Below, one piece after another: positions 1-16,328 of a DNA stretch of 64,000 nt. This DNA is from Scatophagus argus (Eukaryota > Chordata > Actinopteri > Scatophagidae), in NCBI RefSeq assembly GCF_020382885.2, contig NC_058496.1:11761501-11825500 (forward strand), read 5' to 3'. The position numbers were made by a program, and so were the translations under genes. Each line of letters begins with the position of its first letter. The stretch's first letter is position 1. The notes under the pieces are model-generated. The model was not told the origin of the DNA. It did not search any database and saw only the letters and a list, made by a program, of their open reading frames with translations.

Positions 1-1519
1 GTGTTGCCAACTTTGTGGCTTACTTGCTATATTTGGCAGCTTTTAAAATTTTTAAATCTAGTCACTCTTTGGGTAGACTTTAACTCCTCTCTGTTAATAT
101 TTCCCATTGGCTGTGGCTCATTGAACCGACTGTTTAGTGAGTGAGGGGAGAGTAGCAGCACATTCAGCTGACCAAAGTCAACATGCACACCTCATGAACG
201 CTGATCCCCATGGTCTGTCTGAGGAACCCCTTCTCCTTTGTGTTTGCCCTGTCTCCATGCCAGTGACAGTGCTGGCCCAAGGTATTATGTTTTCAGGTTG
301 TCCTTCTTTCTCTCCATGCGTCCATATGTCTGTGAACGCGATATCTCAGGAAATGTCTAGTAGGATAAGAGGATGAGATGCTGACGGTTTATATCTGAAA
401 GGTCAAAGGTCAACTTAATATGCTACAAAAACACCTGAAAAAACAACAGAAGGGGATGTTGTGACCATATTTCACATTTGGTCAGATACTGAAGTGGTTA
501 CACTGATCTTGAGTGTCCATGTCGTACCTGTGCTGGGTTTTTAGATCTTCTGTGCTACCGGCTTGACCTTCCATATTTGAATCACTGTAGTCCACCACAA
601 GCTCATTAGGTTTGCTTCAAGTGATTGTCATTGCACCATGTGACAAAGCTCTCTGTTAGTCACTAGACATATCATATGAGTCTGGACAAGTATGGATAAA
701 TAGGCTGGAGCGCAAAGACATACAGTTGCAAGACAGTACCTCTAATTCTAAATGATTTAACTTGACTGCTTGTTCTCAGTACAGTTTACAAGTGGGAGAT
801 TAATGCAGAGTCTGGATCCTCTCTATTACATCAGCCCACATAAAAGCTTTTTGAATTTAGAGCTAGATTTTGAAGTATATTGATGAGATGATATCCACTC
901 TAATAGTAAAAATAATTGATGATAGAATTGAGTAAGTTTGAAGTGTTTAAAATCTTGTACATGAATAGTTAAGTTATGATGGCAAGGATTATGTAAATTA
1001 GTTTGTTAAGTAATCTAGCAGCACTGAACATCTTTTCAAGCTACCTTCCACTGAAAATCATTTGTAATTCTGGACTTGAACCCTTCAATCTCACAGTGAA
1101 AGCGAGACTCTAAGAAGCGATCAACTTGTCCTCTTAGCATTTCTGTTTGTAAATGAATTAAATGAGATGTGACACAGCATTTTGTGAGCTAGTTCCCTAT
1201 GCTTCCAGTGTTTGTAGCAGCAAATTCTCAGATAAACAGCAAATAAGCATGTTTGTCCAACTGCTCCTGAACTGAACAAGTTTGGTCGTTTATCATTATA
1301 TAAACGTATAACATTCGTATATATATATCGTATAACATTATCTCTCACTTGGGAGCTTATCAACATCATTTCTGCTGTTAGCCACAGCACTTTGAGGATG
1401 ATGCTCAAGGGTAGCTTCACAATAGTTTTTGAATCTTTTGATCATAAAGGCTGATTTCGGATACATATTTCACAAAGTACTTATTTTCCTTTTCACAAAT
1501 TCCCAGTAAGTTTACCAGT

Positions 1520-1662
1520 TGTGTATGTATCTATCATTTACTTAAGTAAGTCACAATACAACAGTGTAAAAATATTCTGTTACATTTTCTGATCTACATT
1601 CAAAATCTCACTCAAGTAAAACTGCAAAAGTAATAGCATAAATTACAGTACAAAAGTAAAAT
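1520..1662. repeat. Old dispersed repeat remnant (candidate)
   Basis: The stretch contains repeated AAGTAAAA/ACTTAAGTAAGT-type words and lies just before the SINE. This style of sequence is common in degraded non-autonomous elements of teleosts. The call rests on resemblance only; no terminal repeats were found. Confidence 0.3.
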
Positions 1663-1671
1663 TGCTAATTA

Positions 1672-2120
1672 TGTCAGCTCATGTCAGAACTGGGGCAGCA
1701 AAATGATGCGTTGTTTAGCCCTGTCTCCTCACAGCAAAATGGTTCTGGGTTCAAATCCCGGTCTGGACCCCTGAGTTTGCATGCTCTCCCTGTGCCTCCC
1801 TGTGTTTTCTCTGGGTACTCTGGCTTCCTCCCACAGTCCCAAAACATGCACATTAGCTTAATTGGCTACTCTACATTGCCCCCAGCTGTGAGAGTGTGTG
1901 TGATTGTCTGTCTTTGTGTGTCAGCCTTGTGATTGACTGGCGACCAGTCCAGGGTGTACCCAGCCTCTCGCACATATTCCCTTGGGGATGAATAAAGTAT
2001 CTATCTATCTATCTATCCATCTATCCATCTATCTATTTATCTAGTCACCTGGGATAGGCTGCAGCCCCCTGTGATCCTGACTGGTAAAGCAGTATAGAAA
2101 ATCAAGGGATGAATGGATTT
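1672..2120 (+). repeat. tRNA-related teleost SINE-like repeat
   Basis: This reads like the very common teleost repeat that begins near a tRNA-type B box (GGTTCAAATCCCG around 1747). It then passes through the words for 'gtttgcatg', 'cttcctcccacagtcc', 'attggctactcta' and 'gactggcgaccagtccagggt', and ends at 'gggataggctgcagcccc' near 2052-2070. The usual A-box end is degraded. The element is interrupted by a LINE-tail insertion near 1969-2043. The family name is not certain without a repeat library. Confidence 0.75.
1969..2043 (+). mobile_element. Rex/L2-like LINE 3' tail with (TATC)n, nested in the SINE
   Basis: The motif 'ccttggggatgaataaagta' runs into a TATC/CATC microsatellite. This is the characteristic 3' terminus of fish non-LTR retrotransposons of the Rex/L2 type. 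It splits the SINE between its '...cagcctctcgc' and '...ctgggatagg' parts, so it looks like a 5'-truncated insertion. A second copy of the same tail lies at 40872-40905. Confidence 0.65.
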
Positions 2121-3164
2121 CAGAATTGTTTATATAAGAATTATAATAAGTAATGACATTAGTTACATGCCATTTATACTTTTTGGGTATATAGCTTCTT
2201 GGCTTGTGGGAAAAGGCATTTTAATTCTTCTTGTATAATTTCTTTTTGAGTACAACGTCCTGCACTTTTGCATGCAGTGCACAGCAGGCGAAAGGTCAGA
2301 GCGGGTGTTATTGTCATCCTCTTTCCCACTGGAAGTGGTTGCATCCTGTGTGATGGAGAGGCAATTAGTGTCTGATTGTTAAGTTACTTTATCCAGCTGC
2401 TCTAATTGCTGCTGCACAGAAGACAAAATGTGATTTTAGCTGCTGCTTGTAGTTCTGCAGAAACATTTATTGCTATAAAATAATCAGTTCTTTCAACATT
2501 AAACAAAGAATTATTTTCAGGTTAGTGGCACAGTGGCTCTATTGGCCAAATCAAACTAAAGGAAGCCATGGTAGTAAAGAGAAGAAATTTACTCCGTGTC
2601 TACTTAAAGGTTTTTCCCCATAATAAATAATGAGTCTGTTTATTTATTTACTGATGTACAATGTAACCAAAACAAAGCTACCGTGTTGCAGTGCATTCTG
2701 CCAGGTGAGAGCCTCAGTGCCCACAATTCCTTGGGAGCTGTGCGCTCTGTGTTTTCATTTCTCTGTTAATGACACACCTTGGGAGCAGGGCCGGTGCAAC
2801 AGGGAAGTCCCTGGAGCTCCCTCTGGGTGAGAAAGTGGTAATTACTCTGGAAGCACCCCTGGGCCTTTTCAAGACTGGAGCTTCAGACACTGATCCTCTC
2901 GGGTCTCCTGATACAGGTCCGAGGAGGAGGTGGGGGACTTGAGGGGCCTCAGATACTGTTCTCAAAATCAGTTTTGGTACAAGCTCTAATATGAGTTACA
3001 GCTGGAATTTAGAAATAGGAAACTGAGTGTGGGTTTGAGTGCAGAGGCACTTGGGAGGGAGGACAAGTAGACTCCTGAGGAGCTGAGAGGGATTTGAACA
3101 GTGAGGGTGGCAGATATGCTGCATGAAAGAAAAGGATACAAACTAAAGTAACAGAGGATGTGTT

Positions 3165-3740
3165 ACAATTTGGTTTTCTATCAGACCCAAAAGCAGACTC
3201 TGACTCAGGGGAATAGATATGAGTGAAGAATTTATTATAATAAATGGTGATGATGACAGAGGGCAGGCTAACAGAGGTGAACGGTAGATGAATGGCAAGA
3301 AAGGCTCAGGCTGTCTGAGGCTGAGATAACAGACTGGAAGTGGCTTGTGAAATGGAGGCACATGCTGGTGGTTTCTAAGCAGAAACAGCAAAACTCACAA
3401 GGAGCAGCACAATGTTTAGAGAGCAGCCAAGTGAGAGCTATCACATTACCAAAAGAACAATCTGGCTACAAATGAAAGGGATGCTGGGTTGCAGGTGTTA
3501 GACAGGTGTGGAGAACCTCAGGAAGCCACGCCCACAACACACATACACAAAGAGAGAGACAGAGACAGACCAGAGAGGAGGATTCACAAGGGAAAAGACA
3601 GGGAAATAACAGGGAAACACAAGGCAATACCAGACAATGCCATATGCACTAAAAACATTAATATTTTATCTTACAGAAGTGGGCATGCATTAACTATTAC
3701 ATACCTTATGGAACACTTAAAATAGATTTCTCCAGAATAA
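3165..3740. repeat. Purine-rich candidate dispersed repeat
   Basis: A stretch with the words 'cagacccaaaagcagactc', 'gaatttattataataaa' and 'ggaagccacgcccacaacac', followed by GAGA-rich sequence and 'gggaaataacagggaaacac'. Its style resembles non-autonomous interspersed repeats found in many fish genomes. No terminal inverted repeats or coding potential were identified, so the ends are approximate. Confidence 0.35.
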
Positions 3741-4477
3741 AAACTCTCTCCCTGAGGAGCTACAACACCTCTCTTTTGAATTACAGCCAGTGTCAGGGTC
3801 AAATTGCTCTCTCTAACAAACAGTGTTTGTGCTTTACAGTGAAAACAAACAGAATATAAGTTGGTAGTTTCATTTTGCTGAACTCACACCTGACACCCTT
3901 ATGTCCTCACACATATTATTTTGCTGTGCCGGTGGGTGTCAGAGATATTTACACTCATCAAATAGGGTTTATCAAAGAGAAGAACTGAATCTCAAGAGGA
4001 GTGCAAAAAAAAGACAGTTTCATCTATATTTATGGCACACAGGTGTAATGACATCTTGTGGTGATAATATATGCTCTGAGCCTCATACGCTGCAGAGGGC
4101 AGAGGTTGTTCTGTATTCTTTCACCCAGTGTTGAATAAGGTAGTCAGTTTTTAATCCCTTTGTCTGTCTGAGAGGCTCCTTCCATGTGGACATGACAAAA
4201 ATGGGTTTGCGATCTTTTAGAGATTTTAATTTTAGAGATAGAAGAAGATTCATTAAGCCAGAGAAAATAAAGTAAAACAAACATGTACAAGAATTATAGT
4301 GTTTACAAAAGCTTGCACATTAACATGTACCTGTTTGCTTGCTTACTGACAGAAATATCTATCTGCATGAGGATGAGGTCTATAAGAAAAGATATGCGTG
4401 GGTGCTGATACATCTATCAAAGTTCCACATTTCATTTGTTCCGTCACCGTTTACAATCTGCCCACCCCCCCTCGCAG

Positions 4478-6860
4478 TGTTCAACGGGGAACCCATCCAG
4501 CAGCAGCAGCAGCAGTAGTAGCAGCAGCAGCAGCAGCAGCAGCGAGGATGATGTGGATGTGAGCACCGGGGACAGGGAAGGTTACATCTGTGCCGTGTGT
4601 TTGGATGTGTACTTTAGTCCTTACATGTGTCACCCCTGCAACCACATCTTCTGTGAACCCTGTCTGAGGACACTGGCTAAGAACAGCCCCACCAACACCC
4701 CCTGCCCCCTCTGCAGAACAATCATCACACATGTCTTCTTCCAGAAGGGTGAGCTAATGGGCAGAAAGCACTCACTGCACAATTCAGATGATTTGAAATG
4801 CTTATCACCTCCACTTATGACTCTACTCAGCATCCAAAATTAAACAACACGAGACGGATAAAAGTACAGCATGAAATATCCTTGACAGTACAATGTGACT
4901 GTAATTGTGTACAAACACGGGATTACGTGTATATACTTGCAGCTATACGTGTATTCAAATGTCTGTTGGCTGTTGCGCGGATGACATCTAAGCTGCAGAT
5001 TGTTCAGAGGGCCCAGCTGCAGATGTCCCATAGGGAGCAGAGTAGACCTTTAGTTCAGCTCTGACCAGATGAGTCACCCAGACAGAGAAGACAAAATCAA
5101 ACACAATCCAAACACTTTTATTTTGTGCTGTCTGATGAAAATAAGAAGTAGTGTTCCTTTACGGGTGGATCACTGAAGCCCTCATTTTAAATGTAATACC
5201 TTCACACAACAACATTACATAATGTATATATAATTATGATATACAATACAGTTTTGCACGTATGCTGTGCAGCACACTTTATGTGGCCTCATGATCAGTG
5301 CAAGCTGATTGCATAGGACATAGCCTGATTTGAACAAAGCTATGAATAAGTAATGAAGTCAGTGATTCACTTTGGCCTATTTCCAGATGTATGTAGGAGA
5401 AAGTGAGCAGAAGGGACGCTGCTGTGGCCTTAAAAAGGCAGAGTGGCCGTGGTTACGAGGACTGCAGACACACTAAGGGCCCTTGTGAGTGATTAGGTGG
5501 CAAGGATTGTAGATTAGATTCTTGTGTTGATTACCAAAGGCAAGGTCACACAGAAACAGAACAAGGAGAAAATAAGAGAGTCTGGTGATGCTGCATCTGC
5601 TGCTTTTTTTTTTTTTTTTTTTTTTTTTTTTGAATGTATTGAATAAATCAAACACAATCTATCCAGACAATCAAGAAGCTGAGGTGAAAAAAAGATATTC
5701 GCTTTTGATAATATTGAGTTTGTTTCCTTGTCTTTCTGACAGAGCTAAACCAAACCGCAAGGGCATGCTTCCCAAAGGAATATCTTTCACGGAAACAGAA
5801 CTTCCAGAAAGCAAGTTGTGCAAAGTGGCCTCTACCAAGCTGCCGAAAACTCTTTCGTATCTTTGGAGGCAAGTCTTTAATTCCCCATACATGAAAATTC
5901 TCTCTGTTCGTGATGATTTCATCAGCTTTGGTAAAATAATAGCAGTAAGTGGCTGCCTTTTGCATACACACATGCAATTTCTTATTGTAAACAGAATTGT
6001 GAGAGGGCAAGCATCAATGTACCCATGTACAAGTACTGATTTTTGGATCTTAGAATACTTCAGCGTATGGTACATCAATAATTTATGTAATCTCCCAGAT
6101 CTCTACAGTGTGTTAAACACTGGGGCCTCACGGCAACAGCTGCTTTCTGCTAAATAAGATACAATGCACTATACTTCAGCTGAGCTTCACAGCTTGAGCA
6201 CAACATAGAGACTGAATGAAGCAATGTTTTCCTATCCTAGTTGTTAACTAGGAGCATGCGGAGAGTGTTAAAGTAACATTAGTATTAAAATCTTTAAGCA
6301 TTTTAAGAAATATTGCATTTGATTACTTTGTGAATGTTATCTCCCTACTTTATGATCCAAATGTTCTCAGCTGTCTCTACACTACAGACAGTCAGATTTT
6401 GAGACATTTAGTCTAAAAGCATCAGAATTATCCTTAAAAACCCACTATGTGTGTAATCACAGAACAAAAACTTTGCTTTATGTCATTGAAGTTTAGACTG
6501 AGGACATGTCTTTAGCTTCTTCATTGCTTTATGAATTCAAGTGCGAAGAAAAGCAGTGTAGAAATATTTTACAGCCAGTTTTTAAGGATTTTGTGTGGAG
6601 TACCTCTTCAGTGAAAACCACCAAATGACACATCTCGTTTGTCACCTAAACCAGGTTTCCAGAGGCAGTCCAGTCCCATTGCAAGACGCCGTTTCCCACA
6701 CGGAGGAGGCTACCGTCTGGATGCTATGGACTTTGAGGATGACTCCCGAGGCTGGCGCTTTGACATGGACATGGTCATCATTTATATCTACTCAGTCAAC
6801 TGGGTCATCGGCTTCTTTATATTCTGCTTCCTTTGCTACCTCTTCTTCCCTTCTTTTTGA
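4478..6860 (+). CDS. RNF180: E3 ubiquitin-protein ligase RNF180, C-terminal three exons (5' partial)
   Basis: RNF180 is a membrane-anchored RING E3 ubiquitin ligase. Visible coding exons are 4478-4748, 5743-5868 and 6655-6860 (stop TGA). They join in phase (0, 1, 1) to give the last 200 residues; vertebrate RNF180 is about 590 aa, so the 5' part is outside the window. The first exon opens with 16 consecutive serines and an acidic patch. A C3HC4 RING follows ([19 protein letters not shown], then CEPC and CPLC). The second exon carries the conserved linker ([23 protein letters not shown]). The last exon carries EDDSRGW and then a hydrophobic C-terminal tail anchor ([13 protein letters not shown]...LCYLFF). 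The second intron uses a GC donor (GGAG/GCAAGT), which phase requires. RGS7BP follows on the same strand, as in other vertebrates. Identification is firm; the start is missing. Confidence 0.95.
4496..4543 (+). repeat. RNF180: Coding (AGC/AGT)n tract: 16-serine run in RNF180
   Basis: TCC is followed by AGC and AGT codons and encodes 16 serines immediately N-terminal to an acidic EDDVDV segment and the RING. It is a trinucleotide repeat inside an exon, so length variation between individuals is likely. The repeat is broken by two AGT codons. Confidence 0.9.
5604..5631 (+). repeat. Poly(T) tract, about 28 nt
   Basis: A homopolymer of T in the RNF180 intron, about 110 bp before the 5743 exon. 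It may be the reverse-strand tail of a retroposed element or simple slippage. No element body was recognised beside it. Confidence 0.85.
5869..6654 (+). other. RNF180: GC-AG intron of RNF180
   Basis: The intron begins GCAAGT after GGAG and ends CCAG. The GT four bases further on would change the phase and destroy the downstream frame. The GC donor keeps the conserved 'FGG-F' junction. The surrounding bases (AG/GCAAGT) match the strong consensus that GC donors usually need. Confidence 0.85.
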
Positions 6861-7242
6861 CAGACCTGGCGACAAATAGAAAGACCAAAGGTTAAATATG
6901 CTGATGGATGATGTTAAAGCAAGTAGTTAAAGATAAAGCAGAATGCAGACAAGTGCATATGTATGTACACACACACACAACAATGAGTGAATTTCAAGCA
7001 GGTGGGATGGTGTGGTGGAGGGTGAACAACAGCGTGCCAGCTTGTTGTCTCTCATTAATAAATGATTGAAATGGGGAAATGGGGGATGTTTGGGAATCCA
7101 ATGTTCTCTGTTCTCTGTGTCCACACGATGCACATGTAATGTGGGTTGCACAACAAGCCATGCAGGCTATAAAAGGGAGTTAACAGCATCTTCCAGAACA
7201 TAACACTTCAATACTAAGACGGGTATTGCATGTTCCCATGAT

Positions 7243-7248
7243 AATAAA
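7243..7248 (+). terminator. RNF180: Likely RNF180 polyadenylation signal (AATAAA)
   Basis: The first canonical AATAAA downstream of the RNF180 stop codon, giving a 3' UTR of about 0.4 kb. A second AATAAA occurs near 7495. The actual cleavage site cannot be seen. Confidence 0.5.
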
Positions 7249-8929
7249 AAACAAAGGAATAACATGAGTGAGGACTTTTTGGAGGATTTCCTTGTTTATG
7301 CATCATCAATTAAATGAGAGATTTGCTCTTCGGTATGGGTTGAGGCCATTTGTTTAAGGTGTTTTTTAAATCTCTCTGGTCCGTTTTACCACTGTACACC
7401 ATATCCTCACTATGAAAACCCTTAAAATTGACATGAAATTATGAAGGATGTCTTGCAATATATTTTTAATTTGTTCTTTGTGCCCATTGGAGGGAATAAA
7501 TGTTTGGCAGTCCCTGTATTTTATAGCAAATAAATTTTATACAGAAACACATACAGGTATGTAGATATGACTTTAAGATTAAGTTTACATTTTTGTTAAT
7601 GAAATCATGTGTTGCAACCAAAGTGATTTCAAACACATTACAAGTTACTAAGTATGAGTGCCAAATACCAAAAGGCTTCACTTTCATTTTCCACCTACAA
7701 CTAACTAACCAAATAACTTTACAATTACATTCAAATTATAAAAAGCAATTTATGATACCTGTATCATAAATCCAAGTTATAAGTAGGTATTATCAAAGTA
7801 TTTGTTCATTGACAAAATATTGTTATTGTTTTGATTTTGTATGGTGATGATGTCTGTTGAAAACTGACACCTGAGACATAAAGTATCACCTTTGTGGCTG
7901 GGTAGTAAGGAGAGCCTGTGCAAAAAGTAAAAAAGCGCCAAATGAATATATTTGGGTTTTCTCTACGGAAAGTCAGTCCTTTGCCAGAGTTTCCATGATG
8001 GTGCGAAGCTCCGGAGGAGAGCTGGTGGACGCCAGAAGAAGGACTTTCGATTAACTCTTGACCAGGTTTTAATGTGTTTATTTAATCATGTTGATATTTT
8101 GGGGTAAAGGTCATTTGAGGAGAATTAATTGGCCTGAGAAAACAGGTTACAGTGCCATCTCTTCTAATAGTCAAACTCATTATCACTACACTGTAAGTCA
8201 CTCTGCACCGTAGGCTTATGTGTGTCTCTTTGTGTCGCTGTGAGTGCAGCTGCGTGTGCCTTTGGGTGTATGTCTAAAATACTACACAGATGAATTTTGA
8301 AAGTCTTCCTTTGCATTCACCATGAAATAGTAATGCAGGTTTGGAAAGAGCACTCACCCTGCACTGAAATGGATTCCTAATTTATTCAGGATATATACGG
8401 CATTTCTGTGTGGTTGAGAAAACACAAGGGAGGGCAAATAATCTCCACTAAAGTAGTAGCAAAACCTGGGTGACAGTGAAGGTGTTGTGTGTTGTGTGGT
8501 GATTTTATATGAATGGACTTGTCCATGCAGGATAGACATGAGATTATCATTATAAGTAAAAACAGTTAATATAAGCCACCAAGCAGCATAAGTTCTGGAA
8601 GCATCAATCATGCTGACACAGCTTTTCCAAAGGTCTGCAAATATGGGTGCTACTATAAACAACCTTAAACATAATTAGGTTGCTGTGAAGTCCCAATCAA
8701 ATGAATCTGCATATAGATATTATAAATATGACTTAGCGGATACCGGGTCACTGTAAACTGTAGTATTCAGTGCTCAAATTTAATACTGGAATACTGAATT
8801 AATTTTGTTGTACGCTGGAGGCAAAGTGGCCATAGCCTGAATTTTACACATTTAGGAGCTCATACACAGCTCGGAGAGGAAGGTCTGAATTGATGGGCCC
8901 TATTAGTATTCCCGTCCTTTGGGTGCGCA
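7249..8929. other. Intergenic, RNF180 to RGS7BP
   Basis: AT-rich unique-looking sequence with no recognisable gene. It contains a second possible RNF180 poly(A) signal near 7495. A short GC-richer patch at 7970-8055 is flanked by AAAGTC/GACTTT words and has a 20-codon frame with no family likeness. Confidence 0.6.
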
Positions 8930-9743
8930 GTGTTGCCAGCCCCAGAGCCACGTCAGGCCTCTAGCAACTGCTCGTCTTCTACTGCCTCTCCAAGGTTAGA
9001 GATAGGCCCGCCCGACCAACTGGAAACACTTGAAGAAACAGACGCTGGCAGCCGCACTGACACCGCCATACCAGGAATTAAGTTTTCTTGAACGTTCAGA
9101 TTTCCTCCTGCACGGGGGCTTGACGTGTCGCTCGTGCTCTGCGAAAATTGTCTGCGAGGACATTGGCACCGTTATTGCGTCTCTATAAGGAGGTTGCACA
9201 GCGAAGAAAAGCTCGTTATCGTCCGTCTTATTGGTGCTTAATGGAAACGCGCAATCATAAAAAATGGTTGCATTTGGAGAATATCCGTGAATGCGATCGT
9301 CCCCTTCCCACATCGGTGCGTCAGAGAAGACACCTCAGCTAGCTGGGCTCCGGGTTTGGGTGTGAAGTCTTCGCTGTCTTTCACCGTGTGCTGCTGGAGT
9401 GAAGGTGACTTGCGCCCCGTCGCAGTCGAGGCAATGCGGAGAGGAGTCGCAGGCGCTCATCCGGTACTTTTCCTGCGCTCTGAGGCTCGTCTGGGAAAAT
9501 ATTTGCTCCGTCTCCCACACTAGAGAGGAGGAACGTGAGAGAGATAGACAGAGCAATAGGGATAATCGAGTTTCATCCCAGCCAGTAGTTGGCGAAGGTG
9601 AATTGAGCGTAAACGGAGGAGAGAATAAGGTGAACAGTAGGTGCAGGGTGGTGAGGCAGGAAGTGAGAAAGCGGTGGAGTTCTGGTGGAAAATAAGACAA
9701 AACCGTTCTGTATTAGGGCTGTTTTCTTAGTGGATGTGTATGC
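8930..9743 (+). promoter_or_regulatory. RGS7BP: CpG-rich promoter and 5' UTR region of RGS7BP (inferred)
   Basis: Compared with the AT-rich surroundings, this stretch is clearly richer in GC and CpG (many CG dinucleotides from about 8930 through exon 1). It ends at the RGS7BP start codon. A CpG island at the first exon is usual for a neuronal signalling gene. No TATA box was found and the transcription start is not visible. Confidence 0.55.
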
Positions 9744-15390
<5,647 letters not shown>

Positions 15391-16322
15391 GGGCCTCGCC
15401 TTCGTGGGTAGGAGGCGGCAACAAAGACACCATTACCCACTGTCCCTCACCACTTGTGTCTCCCACCAATCTATTACTGCCATTTTCAAATAAATTGTCT
15501 CTTTCTCTTTTTTTTGTTAACGGCTGGCCATTTTATAATTTTATTTTGTAATACAAATAAGAATTGTAACTGCAATGTAATGAAAACAAAAGTCATGAAC
15601 ATATATTTTAAGATATTTTGCAACAAATTTTCCCTTTTTTGGTAAAGTAAGTGGGATATCTGCTTGTCAATGTAAAACAGAATGAGAGGTTGTTTGAAAT
15701 AATGTCAATGTTTAATTACTTCCATGAACCTGAGTGAATGAAATGAGGATTCATGTTTTAAAAAAAAAGGGAATATAATTGTCTGTTTTTGTCAGAAATA
15801 ACGTGATAACTTTTGGATAGTCGCCATCCGAGTGTCAGAGGATAGCCCTTGCAAAGGCGAAGTTATACATTTGTCTGTCTAAGCTCCGATGACAGGTTTG
15901 TGCAGAATAAGTTTGTTGTGTATTACAGTCTGTTTTCTGTTTAATGCTGTTTTTTCTTCTTAATGTACTTAATTTAGTCTTCCATAAACCAAGAACCTGT
16001 ACCCAATTTTAACTTTCCAGCTTCAAAATGGAATATACGATACAGTACTCAAAAAGAAAACTTCTTTGCACACAGTATCTATCCATAAATTGAAACATTA
16101 GACTTGTATATACACATACTCTTTACGCAATGCTCTATGAATTATTTTCAAAGTTGAAGTTTGTTAGTAAAGAATGTGTTGGTCGGTATGAGAAGGGAGT
16201 GTCTCTCTCTGTGTAGACAGAGGGCAGGCAGCATGGGTCTTGCTTCATAATGATAGTGATCAGTGTTTAGGGCACGGTGAAGGTACAGTAGTCAAAGCTG
16301 ATATAGGTCATTTTACATTGTT

Positions 16323-16328
16323 AATAAA
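16323..16328 (+). terminator. RGS7BP: Candidate RGS7BP polyadenylation signal (AATAAA)
   Basis: AATAAA about 0.9 kb downstream of the RGS7BP stop, followed by T/GT-rich sequence ('cttttgttattg'). A nearer AATAAA lies at 15489-15494, so alternative short and long 3' UTRs are possible. Confidence 0.45.

Larger units (their letters stand above)
1..4477 (+). other. RNF180: RNF180 upstream intron, repeat-rich
   Basis: No exon could be recognised here. The next exon opens in the middle of the RNF180 protein, so this stretch is inferred to be intron (the family's large N-terminal exon would lie to the left). It holds a SINE with a nested LINE tail, an older dispersed-repeat-like stretch, and a purine-rich candidate repeat, each listed separately. 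Short open frames here show no family likeness. Confidence 0.6.

Noticed and set aside
1747..1760. Possible tRNA gene (B-box-like GGTTCAAATCC)
   Set aside because: No cloverleaf or A box fits; the flanking words identify a tRNA-derived SINE.
5585..6157. A 190-codon plus-strand frame
   Set aside because: It starts in a poly(T) tract and crosses the RNF180 exon 5743-5868 in a different frame from the conserved protein.
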